Program-made: the position numbers and the translations under genes
In this document: in pieces, positions 8,719-14,748 of the stretch
How the letters are laid out: each line of letters starts with the position of its first letter
Numbering within the stretch: the stretch's first letter is position 1
The notes under the pieces: generated by a model
What the model was told of the DNA's origin: nothing
Seen by the model: only the letters and a program-made list of their open reading frames with translations
Database searches by the model: none
Assembly: GCA_020349905.1 (NCBI GenBank)
Contig: CP070702.1
Span: 2,655,695 to 2,690,529, forward strand
Reading direction: 5' to 3'
DNA length: 34,835 bases
Origin: Candidatus Eiseniibacteriota bacterium
GTDB lineage: Bacteria; Eisenbacteria; RBG-16-71-46; JAFGJU01

Positions 8719-8997
8719 CTACCCCTGAGCGACCATGTCCTTCAATTCCTTGGAGACCTTGAAGACCGGCACCTTCCTGGGAGGAACTGGCACCGATTCG
8801 CCGGTTCTGGGATTGCGGGCGATTCGGGCCTTCCTGTCTTTCACCTTGAAGGTCCCGAATCCACGAATCTCAATGTGCTTGCCACCGGCCAGCGCCCTCG
8901 ACACGGCGTTCAGAAACTCGTCCACCGTGTCGGCCACGTCCTTCTTCGTAAGACCTGTCCTTTCAGCTATTTCGTCGACAAGCTCCGCCTTTGTCAT
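8719..8997 (-). CDS. hup: HU-family nucleoid protein
   Basis: A histone-like DNA-bending protein of 92 residues, standard HU length. It begins MTKAELVDEIAERTGLTKKD and carries IEIRGFGTFKVKDRKAR and the beta-arm motif ARNPRTGESVPVPP, then VPVFKVSKELKD. ATG 8997 has an excellent AAGGAGGT at seven bases. A strong promoter lies at 9101-9129, giving a leader of roughly 97 nt that contains a 9-bp hairpin. It is transcribed alone, convergent with the yugP-like gene. Confidence 0.97.
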   Translation of the reverse strand: MTKAELVDEIAERTGLTKKDVADTVDEFLNAVSRALAGGKHIEIRGFGTFKVKDRKARIARNPRTGESVPVPPRKVPVFKVSKELKDMVAQG

Positions 8998-9050
8998 CTT
9001 CTAACCTCCTTCCAGAGAGAATGTCGCCTGCCAAAAGAAATCCCGGCGGG

Positions 9051-9071
9051 CTGCCTGAGCGGCTCAGGCAG
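9051..9071 (-). promoter_or_regulatory. hairpin in the hup 5' leader
   Basis: CTGCCTGAG (9051-9059) and CTCAGGCAG (9063-9071) form a perfect 9-bp stem with a 3-nt loop, inside the predicted hup leader and about 54 nt before the start codon. No T-run follows it, so it is not a simple terminator; it may stabilise the messenger. Confidence 0.45.
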
Positions 9072-9100
9072 AGATTCCGCGCGTGTGCCTCGGCGTGCGT

Positions 9101-9129
9101 AAGTTATCCATGTGGCAACTTGTTGTCAA
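9101..9129 (-). promoter_or_regulatory. sigma70-type promoter for hup
   Basis: On the minus strand TTGACA (9129-9124), 17-nt spacer, TAACTT (9106-9101). A run of eight A on the minus strand just upstream (9132-9139) resembles an UP element, as expected for a highly expressed gene. Confidence 0.7.
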
Positions 9130-9629
9130 GCTTTTTTTTGCAGGGAAACAGGACCGGCGGTGTGACCCCCTCCTCCGACCGCAGACCCCGTATCGGATTC
9201 TGCAACTTCAAGGTATGCAACTCGCCACGGGAAGACCGCCCCTGAACGCCAGCCAGCCGCGGGACGGCTGTCGCTAAGCATAAGATGTTTAACTGCAAAG
9301 TGTTAGTTGTCCGCAAGAAGCCGGGGCGACCGGCCCTTGCTGGCACGTCCCTTGCGTTTGCATTCCTGCGGAGAGCGTCGCGGAGTGCTCTCCGAACAGA
9401 GGTTGACGGGAAGAGGGGGGTTGACTACAGCGCAGCGGATGACAAAGTGCCATCGTCCACACCCTAGGAACTCACTCCAGTCGTTGGGCCGCCCCCTCTT
9501 CCCCTTTCAGGCCAGGAGCCCCGGCCGGTAGCCGGGGTTCCGACTTTTCCCCCGTTGGATGAACTCCGTCGGCGTGACGCTCGGCCGTCTGCGTGAAGCC
9601 TAACCGCCGGCAAGGGTCCCAGCTTTAGC
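9130..9629. other. non-coding stretch between hup and the outer-membrane-like gene
   Basis: About 500 bp with no reading frame that has a ribosome-binding site or recognisable product. It holds several hairpins: CAGCCG/CGGCTG around 9254-9270, CGGAGAGC/GCTCTCCG at 9369-9394 (8 bp, 10-nt loop), and CCCCGGC/GCCGGGG at 9519-9537. The last is followed by TTCCGACTTTT and is a copy of a repeat at 14030. A small RNA here is possible, but no promoter and terminator pair was found to frame one. Confidence 0.4.
9520..9540 (+). repeat. 21-bp palindromic repeat, copy 1
   Basis: A hairpin-forming element with arms CCCGGC and GCCGGG and a 5-nt loop, ending GGTTC. It matches 19 of 21 positions with the element at 14030-14050 in the same orientation; only two loop bases differ. 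Both copies are intergenic, resembling REP-type elements or a shared terminator hairpin. Confidence 0.5.
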
Positions 9630-9658
9630 TTGACAACCGCGAAGCAGCACAATAGCAT
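9630..9658 (+). promoter_or_regulatory. sigma70-type promoter for the gene at 9825
   Basis: TTGACA at 9630-9635, 17-nt spacer, TAGCAT at 9653-9658. Predicted transcription starts near 9665, giving a 160-nt leader that contains the tandem repeat and hairpin at 9715-9790. Confidence 0.65.
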
Positions 9659-9714
9659 GCGGGGCATGAACTCCGCCGGAATCTGATGAAGACGATTTAG
9701 ATGGACGTGATTCA

Positions 9715-9790
9715 GGAGCCGGCTCTCTGAGCGGCAGGACGGCAGCTCTCAGAGGAGCCGACTATCTGAACGGAAGGATGCTGGCTCTCA
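9715..9790 (+). repeat. tandem direct repeat (2 x 37 nt, period 39) and hairpin in a leader
   Basis: Unit A is 9715-9751 and unit B is 9754-9790; both start GGAGCCG and end GCTCTCA, and they agree at roughly three quarters of positions without gaps. Within and just beyond unit A, CGGCTCTCTGAG (9720-9731) pairs with 9748-9760 as a 12-bp stem with a single bulged G. The block ends 20 nt before the ribosome-binding site of the gene at 9825. It is either a regulatory leader or a decayed repeat. Confidence 0.6.
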
Positions 9791-9824
9791 ATAGACACTG
9801 ACAATTGGAAAAGGGAGGCTCGCC

Positions 9825-10439
9825 GTGAAGCGGAATTTGTTGCTCGTCGCCATAGCGGTTCTTCTCATCTTGCAGGCCGGGTCCCTCTATGCGGCCACAG
9901 CCACCAGGGCCCCGAGCTGGTACTTCACTGTTCCCAAGGCGGACGCGGTGAATGAGAAGAGCTTTATCGTAGGGTTTCCATACATAGAGTACTCCCCGAC
10001 CCAGGGTCTCGAGTTGGGGCTCCACGGCATCAAGTACGCGTTTCAGCGCTCCTCGTCCTATCCGCTTGCGGTCGGCATAGACCCTATCCTCGGGACAACC
10101 TACGCCTACGCGGTCTGGGGCCTGCCCACGAGCGGTAACAGCGACCTCACTGTGGGAGTGAAGGTCTTCCCGTTCTTCCTATTGCTGGGCTTCGAGACGC
10201 AGATTGACGAGAACGTCAGTTTTCTCCTGGAGGCCAACGACGGCGTCATGGCCGGCCTGAGGGTCGTGGTGGACCCTCACTGGTTCGTGGAATTCGGCGC
10301 GGGACTGACGGCTTACGGAACCTGGCGACTGGATCGCAGGGGCATTCACGACTACGATTTCGACGACGTGGACTTCGAGCCAGCGTTGTGGCTTGGCTTC
10401 GGTTACTCGGACTACGCGAGCAGACTGAGCAGCTACTAG
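9825..10439 (+). CDS. secreted protein, probable small outer-membrane beta-barrel
   Basis: I do not recognise a named family. The 204-residue product has a clear signal peptide (MKRN, hydrophobic residues 5-18, cleavage plausible after LYA at about residue 23). The mature part has no further hydrophobic helix but shows alternating aromatic and aliphatic stretches such as KVFPFFLLLGFETQID, SFLLEANDGVMAGLRVVV and HWFVEFGAGLTAYGTW, and it ends in an aromatic residue, all consistent with a small beta-barrel. The GTG start at 9825 has AAGGGAGG at six bases. It has its own promoter (9630-9658) and an unusual repeat-bearing leader. Confidence 0.7.
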   Translation: MKRNLLLVAIAVLLILQAGSLYAATATRAPSWYFTVPKADAVNEKSFIVGFPYIEYSPTQGLELGLHGIKYAFQRSSSYPLAVGIDPILGTTYAYAVWGLPTSGNSDLTVGVKVFPFFLLLGFETQIDENVSFLLEANDGVMAGLRVVVDPHWFVEFGAGLTAYGTWRLDRRGIHDYDFDDVDFEPALWLGFGYSDYASRLSSY

Positions 10440-10453
10440 CAGAGCCCCATTCT

Positions 10454-10657
10454 TTACTTGCTTATCATCACGTCGAGCGCTCTGGCGATGTTGAACAGGT
10501 CATACTCCATCATGACCAGCTTGCATCTCTTCTCGGCCTCGTGATAGCAGGCACAGAGCACCCGCATCTTCTCCCCTTCTCCGGAGTTCGCCTCCACCCA
10601 GCCTTCGTCACACAACCCCCCGTAAAAGGGACACCAAAGAATCTTCTCTCTCTGCAT
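10454..10657 (-). CDS. small cysteine-rich protein, function unknown
   Basis: A 67-residue protein with two Cys pairs: WCPFYGGLC near the N-terminus and CACY followed by EKRC in the middle, a spacing that could hold zinc or an iron-sulfur centre. The C-terminal third is a predicted helix (DLFNIARALDVMISK). ATG 10657 is preferred because GGGGGGTGA lies six bases upstream; a GTG nine codons earlier is in frame but has no ribosome-binding site. It starts 30 bp after the pdaD stop in the same direction and is probably co-transcribed with it. No named family was recognised. Confidence 0.65.
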   Translation of the reverse strand: MQREKILWCPFYGGLCDEGWVEANSGEGEKMRVLCACYHEAEKRCKLVMMEYDLFNIARALDVMISK

Positions 10658-10687
10658 CAATTCACCCCCCGGCAAAACTCGCACGTT

Positions 10688-11362
10688 CTAGTCCAGAAAC
10701 ACCGCCGCCGCGACGACGGTCGACCAATGCTTGGAGATTATGGTGGATTGAGAAGTGTGAGACGTTTTCACTATCACGTCACTGATCCTGAACACCTCTT
10801 TCTTCTCGTCCCAGTTCTTGTCCTCATCGAATTCGATGCCCAGCGTCGAAGCCAGCATCGACGCTGCCAGGTCTTCCGCGTAGTCACCCGCCACTTCGTC
10901 TGTCTGCCCGAACCCGTGATGCTCGCTCAGGTAACCGTAAGCGTTCTTGTCCGCTGGCACAGCGCAGCCGATAGAGGCAGCGATCAACCTGTGGGGCTCG
11001 TTGCTGCTGGCCGTGCTCATGACGCAGTAGGCGATCATGCCCGGAAGGATCTCTCTGAGGCCTTCGTTTCTGGAGATCACCCTGCATCCCGGAGGAAGAA
11101 TACTGGAGACACGCACCAGGTTGAGCTTCTCGATCCCCGCGTCCCTGAGGGCCAGCTCAAAAGACTGGAGCTCTTCACGGTGGTTGCCGACGCCCTTCGT
11201 GAAAAAGACTCTGGTCGGAATGATCATGCCGCTTGCGCTCTTCGCCCGAGCATCACTGCTCTTGGATTCCATTGCCGGACCTGTGGGAGATTCTTCCGTC
11301 ACGGTCTTGTTCCACTCGCTGTTCCCCGAAGTGGACTTTTCGTTCTTGTCCCTCCATGCCAT
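10688..11362 (-). CDS. pdaD: pyruvoyl-dependent arginine decarboxylase
   Basis: Decarboxylates arginine to agmatine, the entry to polyamines, using a pyruvoyl group made by self-cleavage. The cleavage signature VRVSSILPPG is at residues 83-92, with cleavage expected between Ser86 and Ser87. IIPTRVFFTKGVGNHREELQ precedes it, and the catalytic-side stretch AYCVMSTASSNEPHRLIAA follows. The canonical domain begins at Met46; residues 1-45 are a polar Ser/Lys/Glu-rich extension. ATG 11362 has GGGTGA upstream whereas Met46 has only a weak site, so the extension is probably real. The family is common in archaea and scattered in bacteria. Confidence 0.93.
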   Translation of the reverse strand: MAWRDKNEKSTSGNSEWNKTVTEESPTGPAMESKSSDARAKSASGMIIPTRVFFTKGVGNHREELQSFELALRDAGIEKLNLVRVSSILPPGCRVISRNEGLREILPGMIAYCVMSTASSNEPHRLIAASIGCAVPADKNAYGYLSEHHGFGQTDEVAGDYAEDLAASMLASTLGIEFDEDKNWDEKKEVFRISDVIVKTSHTSQSTIISKHWSTVVAAAVFLD

Positions 11363-11409
11363 TTCAGCTCACCCGCCTTTCAGAATACGGCTAAACCCAA
11401 CCTGAACGG

Positions 11410-11428
11410 GCCCGCGCATCACGCGGGC
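11410..11428. promoter_or_regulatory. GC hairpin between pdaD and the plus-strand RNA promoter
   Basis: GCCCGCG (11410-11416) and CGCGGGC (11422-11428) form a perfect 7-bp stem with a 5-nt loop. It would lie in the pdaD leader on the minus strand and just upstream of the -35 element at 11430 on the plus strand. No T-run follows. Confidence 0.45.
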
Positions 11429-11429
11429 G

Positions 11430-11459
11430 TTGACGAAGAGTTTCGCAACGTGTTATAAT
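11430..11459 (+). promoter_or_regulatory. strong sigma70-type promoter for the candidate RNA
   Basis: TTGACG at 11430-11435, 18-nt spacer, perfect TATAAT at 11454-11459. It is the only perfect -10 among the promoters listed here, and it points away from pdaD with no protein gene downstream on that strand. Confidence 0.75.
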
Positions 11460-11465
11460 TAATAC

Positions 11466-11603
11466 GAGAGGAGCGGAGTCAGGCCCCTACCCCCTTCGTT
11501 TCACTTCCTCTCCTCACGCTCAGCCTTGTCCGCACGGAGCGTGCCGGTAAAAGGGCAGAGGCAGAAGGAAGAACGATTTGAGGTGGGGCTCCTCTCATTT
11601 TTA
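11466..11603 (+). ncRNA. candidate structured RNA, about 138 nt
   Basis: Transcription from the promoter at 11430-11459 should begin at G11466, seven bases past the -10. The first nine bases, GAGAGGAGC (11466-11474), pair perfectly with GCTCCTCTC (11588-11596), which is followed at once by ATTTTTATT. Inside, TCGTT (11496-11500) pairs with AACGA (11572-11576), CTTCC (11504-11508) with GGAAG (11567-11571), TCT with AGA, and CCTC (11512-11515) with GAGG (11558-11561). The tip has two competing hairpins: CACGCTC/GAGCGTG (11515-11521 with 11537-11543) or GCACG/CGTGC (11532-11544). The result is a rod with a closing stem, a wide internal loop and a long arm, 6S-like in outline. No known family was recognised in its sequence. 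Confidence 0.55.
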
Positions 11604-11653
11604 TTGCGCCCACGTTTCTGCCAGTTCCTGCCCCGGCGCTTCGCAATCCGCCC

Positions 11654-12337
11654 TCACCTGCGGCTGGACTCCGAACCTTCCCCGGCCAGAGCCACGAACA
11701 CCTCCACGACCTCGACGTCGCAAGAGAAAGAGCCGCCCGCCGCGTCAAGTCTCGTCCTCGTCGAGAAGGACTGTCTCTTTCCGGAGAGGTCGATCGGCTC
11801 CGTGTACACGGAATCGACTTTCGACACTGCGCTCGCGGCGCCGGTAACCACCACGGTGGCCGGGTACACAGTCGGAGCTTCGGTCAAGCCGAAGAATTGC
11901 GGCAGCTCTCCGACCAGCACGGGAGCGACCGGAACCGCCCTGGATATCTTCCTCTCTATGAGTATGTCGATGCGGCTCGGGCCGCCGAAGTGGCTCACCG
12001 ACACGTCTGACTCCTCGGGGAAGGGAACGTCGCCCGCAGAGAGGGTTCGCTGGAACCGACCGGGCACCGCCTGCGTGAGGTCCACGGGTATGCGTAAGGA
12101 ACCGAGCCGCAGTTTGATGAGGTTCTTAAGCTTTCCGCGGAGGGTAACCGACACAGAACCAGGCGCCGCGCCGCCCCACGCAAGGGAATCAGGAATCCCC
12201 GTCAGTTCCACGGGCACCTGGAAGGCGACCTCCCCCTGGCGTTCCGTCCTGACGTGGAAAAGCACGAGAATCGACAAAGCCAGGGCAGCGAGCTTTATTC
12301 CCAGATTCTCTCGGAAGATGCTCCCAGCCAGACTCAT
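11654..12337 (-). CDS. YbbR-like domain protein
   Basis: A 227-residue membrane-anchored protein. The N-terminus ENLGIKLAALALSILVLFHV is the usual YbbR anchor, and the rest is beta-rich with repeated YbbR-like units (FQVPVELTGIPDSL, VPVAPVLVGELP, VVVTGAASAVSKVDSVYTEPIDLSG). In many bacteria ybbR follows disA and precedes glmM; neither is here, so the c-di-AMP link is not supported by context. ATG 12337 has GGGTGA upstream. It lies 98 bp downstream of lpdA in the same direction and may share its transcript. Confidence 0.88.
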   Translation of the reverse strand: MSLAGSIFRENLGIKLAALALSILVLFHVRTERQGEVAFQVPVELTGIPDSLAWGGAAPGSVSVTLRGKLKNLIKLRLGSLRIPVDLTQAVPGRFQRTLSAGDVPFPEESDVSVSHFGGPSRIDILIERKISRAVPVAPVLVGELPQFFGLTEAPTVYPATVVVTGAASAVSKVDSVYTEPIDLSGKRQSFSTRTRLDAAGGSFSCDVEVVEVFVALAGEGSESSRR

Positions 12338-12435
12338 GGTTCACCCAGAACGACTGCGTTCCCGACTGAAGATGCCCGCTTCGCCTGACTGCGCCCGGCG
12401 AAGGAGGCAAACAAAGCCAACCCGACCACAATATA

Positions 12436-13824
12436 TCACTGGGGCGAGTGAATTGAAAGCCCGCGAACGGCATCCGCCGCTTCCATCATTGCCTCGGAGA
12501 GCGTGGGATGAGCGTGAATCGTCTCTCCCAGCTCGGACGCGGTCAGCCGATGCGCGACCGCGACCGCACCCTCGTGAATCAGTTCGGACGCGTGGGCTCC
12601 CACAACGTGCACTCCCAGAATCCTGTCGTCCTTTGCGTCCGCCACGAACTTGACCATCCCGCTTATCTCATCGAGCACGTGCGCCTTGCCGAGCGAGCGG
12701 AAGCTGAACACCCCGGTCCTCACATCTAATCCCTTTTGCTGCGCGTCCCGCTCTGTCATGCCGACGCTCGCAACCTCCGGACTCGTGAAGATACACGAAG
12801 GCACCGCGGAATAGTCCATCTCCTTCTTCTGTCCCAGCGCGTTTGAAACGGCCACGATCGCCTCCCGCGATGCAGAATGGGCGTACATTTTCTTTCCCAC
12901 CACGTCACCTGCCGCGTACACACCGGGCACGTTGGTCTCCATCGTTCCACTGACGAGAATCTCTTCCCTTGCTCCTCGCTCGACACCGATGTCTTCCAGT
13001 CCCAACTCCGCCGTGTTGAGCCGCCGTCCAACCGAGACCAGGACTTTCGCGGCTTCTACCTGCCGTCCACTATCGAGCGAACACTTCACACCCGAGCCCA
13101 CCCTTTCGCAGGAAGCCACACCGTCTCCTACCATGACCTTCACTTTGCGTTTTTTGAGCTCTCTCTCCATCAGCGCCGAGACGTCGTGGTCCTCAGTCGG
13201 AAGGATTCTGTCCAGTATCTCGACAACGGTCACCTCCGCCCCGAGACCGCTGAGAATGAAGGCGAATTCGCATCCGATCGACCCGCCTCCTACTATCAGA
13301 ACGCTGGCGGGCACTTCGTCGAGCTCGAGCGCCTCGTCGCTGGAGATGACCCCGGAACCGTCGAAGGAAAGGGCGGGCAACTCCGCCGGCCTAGAACCGG
13401 TGGCAACGAGAAATTTTCTGGCCGTGACTGTCTTTGACCCGCCGGAAGAGCTCACCTCCAGAGTCTTCTCCTTAACGAAGCGCGCCTCCCCGCTCTCCAG
13501 GGTCACGCCGCGCTTTCCCAGGAGGTGTGTTATACCCTTCACCATCGTGGCGACCACTTCCCGCTTTCTGTTCATCGCGGCCCCCAGGTCAGCGGTTACC
13601 TCACCCTCTATCCGTATACCGTACTTCCTGGCGAGCTTCACTTTCTCGAGGAGAGCGACGAAACTGGTGAGTGTCTTTGTTGGAATGCAGCCCCTGTTCA
13701 GACACACACCTCCCACCTCTGCTCTCTCGATCAGGCACACTCGCGCGCCCAGCTGCGCGGCGCGGATTGCACCCACGTATCCTGCCGGACCGGCACCGAT
13801 GATGGAGAGGTCGAAGTCGTTCAT
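12436..13824 (-). CDS. lpdA: dihydrolipoyl dehydrogenase
   Basis: FAD-dependent E3 component of 2-oxoacid dehydrogenase or glycine cleavage complexes. The FAD-binding IGAGPAGYVGAIRAAQLG is at residues 9-26, the redox-active disulfide GGVCLNRGCIPTK has C41 and C46, the NAD-binding IVGGGSIGCEFA is near the middle, and the C-terminal HAHPTLSEAMMEAA holds the catalytic His-Glu pair (about H439 and E444). At 462 residues it is full length, without a lipoyl domain. No E1 or E2 gene is adjacent. ATG 13824 has a poor ribosome-binding site. The promoter at 13940-13969 overlaps an 8-bp inverted repeat, so it is probably regulated. Confidence 0.95.
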   Translation of the reverse strand: MNDFDLSIIGAGPAGYVGAIRAAQLGARVCLIERAEVGGVCLNRGCIPTKTLTSFVALLEKVKLARKYGIRIEGEVTADLGAAMNRKREVVATMVKGITHLLGKRGVTLESGEARFVKEKTLEVSSSGGSKTVTARKFLVATGSRPAELPALSFDGSGVISSDEALELDEVPASVLIVGGGSIGCEFAFILSGLGAEVTVVEILDRILPTEDHDVSALMERELKKRKVKVMVGDGVASCERVGSGVKCSLDSGRQVEAAKVLVSVGRRLNTAELGLEDIGVERGAREEILVSGTMETNVPGVYAAGDVVGKKMYAHSASREAIVAVSNALGQKKEMDYSAVPSCIFTSPEVASVGMTERDAQQKGLDVRTGVFSFRSLGKAHVLDEISGMVKFVADAKDDRILGVHVVGAHASELIHEGAVAVAHRLTASELGETIHAHPTLSEAMMEAADAVRGLSIHSPQ

Positions 13825-13939
13825 GTGAGTCCGAAAAAGAAATCCAGGCTGTTCCGGCCTCGTGTGGCAAGAAGCAAGCCCGAACTCACTGTTCTGCGTC
13901 TGGATGCCGTTATGATATGAGAAGTCGAAGATTCGCGCG

Positions 13940-13969
13940 AGTATACGAACGCGTAAGGACGGGTGTCAA
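13940..13969 (-). promoter_or_regulatory. sigma70-type promoter for lpdA
   Basis: On the minus strand TTGACA (13969-13964), 18-nt spacer, TATACT (13945-13940). It gives a leader of about 108 nt before the lpdA ATG. Confidence 0.7.
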
Positions 13970-13983
13970 GATTTTTCCTTACG
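13952..13983. promoter_or_regulatory. operator-like inverted repeat around the lpdA -35
   Basis: CGTAAGGA (13952-13959) and TCCTTACG (13976-13983) are perfect 8-bp inverted repeats, 24 bp centre to centre, flanking the -35 hexamer. A dimeric repressor bound here would block the promoter. The regulator is not known. Confidence 0.5.
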
Positions 13984-14029
13984 GAAGGCCCTCTCCGGCT
14001 CCCTCCGGATGCCAGTCGGAAGCCGGCGT

Positions 14030-14050
14030 CCCGGCCGACAGCCGGGGTTC
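14030..14050 (+). repeat. 21-bp palindromic repeat, copy 2
   Basis: Matches the element at 9520-9540 at 19 of 21 positions. It lies 19 bp beyond the dtxR-family stop codon and could form a 6-bp hairpin downstream of that gene. A second, looser GC hairpin (GCCGGC, around 14020) adjoins it, so the two may form one composite element. Confidence 0.5.
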
Positions 14051-14068
14051 GTTGACGCTCTTCAGGAG

Positions 14069-14716
14069 CTAAGCGTTCTTCACGAAGATCTCTCTGGCTA
14101 TCTCCTCGTCGAGGGCCACCGTGGTCTCCCCCACCTGGATCACGAAAGAGGGTCTCTTCTGGTGGACTCTCAAGGTCCGGCCCGGGACCACGCCGAACCC
14201 TCCGAGACGGTCCAGGGTCTCGTGCTGGACAGGCGCTATGAAGACTATGCTGACTTCTGCACCCAAGTCCATGTCCGTGAGACGGCTGACCAGCGGCCTC
14301 ATCTGAGTCTCGGCGCGAAGGCAGCAGGGCCCCCGGGGAATCGGCTTCCCGTGGGGACAGACCGGAGGGTGCCCCAGGAACGTACAGATGCTCTCCGTCA
14401 CCCTGGAGCTTAAGACGTGCTCGAACTTGCAGGCCGTGTCTCTGACGTCCCTGTCCTCCAGGTCCAGGACCTGTGCCAGAAGTGTCTCGGCCAGTCTGCA
14501 ACGACGCACTATCTCTCTCGCCCGTTTCTCCGCCGCTGACGAGAGGGAAACCTTGCCGTCTCGCACCGTCGCCAGGTCCTGGCTCACGAGGGCGTCGAAG
14601 ACCTCTTTCGGGGCTTCATCCTCGCTCTTCTCCAGGGCCGCCTCGAGCGAGTCCTGCCCGGCCTCCTTCAGGGTCCACAGCAGCTCCAGCATCTCCTCTA
14701 TTCTTTCGTTCTCCAT
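14069..14716 (-). CDS. DtxR-family metal-dependent transcriptional regulator
   Basis: A 215-residue DtxR/MntR-type protein, probably sensing ferrous iron given its place right after feoB (32 bp). Residues 1-65 form a winged helix, though with a shorter and more acidic recognition part than typical. Residues 70-130 are the dimerisation and metal-binding domain, with RRCRLAETLLAQVL, CKFEHVLS, and CTFLGHPPVCPHGKPIP holding Cys/His ligands. Residues 145-212 are an SH3-like FeoA domain (VPGRTLRVHQKRPSFVIQVGETTVALDEEIAREIFV). A free FeoA is absent from the window, so this domain may stand in for it. It likely controls feoB. Confidence 0.88.
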   Translation of the reverse strand: MENERIEEMLELLWTLKEAGQDSLEAALEKSEDEAPKEVFDALVSQDLATVRDGKVSLSSAAEKRAREIVRRCRLAETLLAQVLDLEDRDVRDTACKFEHVLSSRVTESICTFLGHPPVCPHGKPIPRGPCCLRAETQMRPLVSRLTDMDLGAEVSIVFIAPVQHETLDRLGGFGVVPGRTLRVHQKRPSFVIQVGETTVALDEEIAREIFVKNA

Positions 14717-14748
14717 GGCTCCCCCGTAGTCAAAACGTCAGACACGTT

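Noticed and set aside
9104..9467. Short reading frames on both strands in the hup upstream region
   Set aside because: No ribosome-binding sites, no recognisable products, and one overlaps the hup promoter.
9630..9660. tRNA-like GGTTC segments near 9537 and 14047
   Set aside because: They belong to a short GC hairpin repeat; no acceptor, anticodon or D arms can be drawn.
11466..11603. SRP (4.5S) RNA
   Set aside because: A GTCAGG occurs near the 5' end, but the conserved GGAA tip and its matching AGCAG side are missing from the tip of the fold.
11466..11603. Small transposon remnant (MITE) explaining the inverted ends
   Set aside because: Flanking sequences show no target-site duplication, and the promoter and T-run are placed as for an RNA gene; not fully excluded.
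11526..12653. 375-codon plus-strand frame opposite ybbR and the end of lpdA
   Set aside because: It is Ser/Arg/Pro-rich antisense sequence; both minus-strand genes are well supported.
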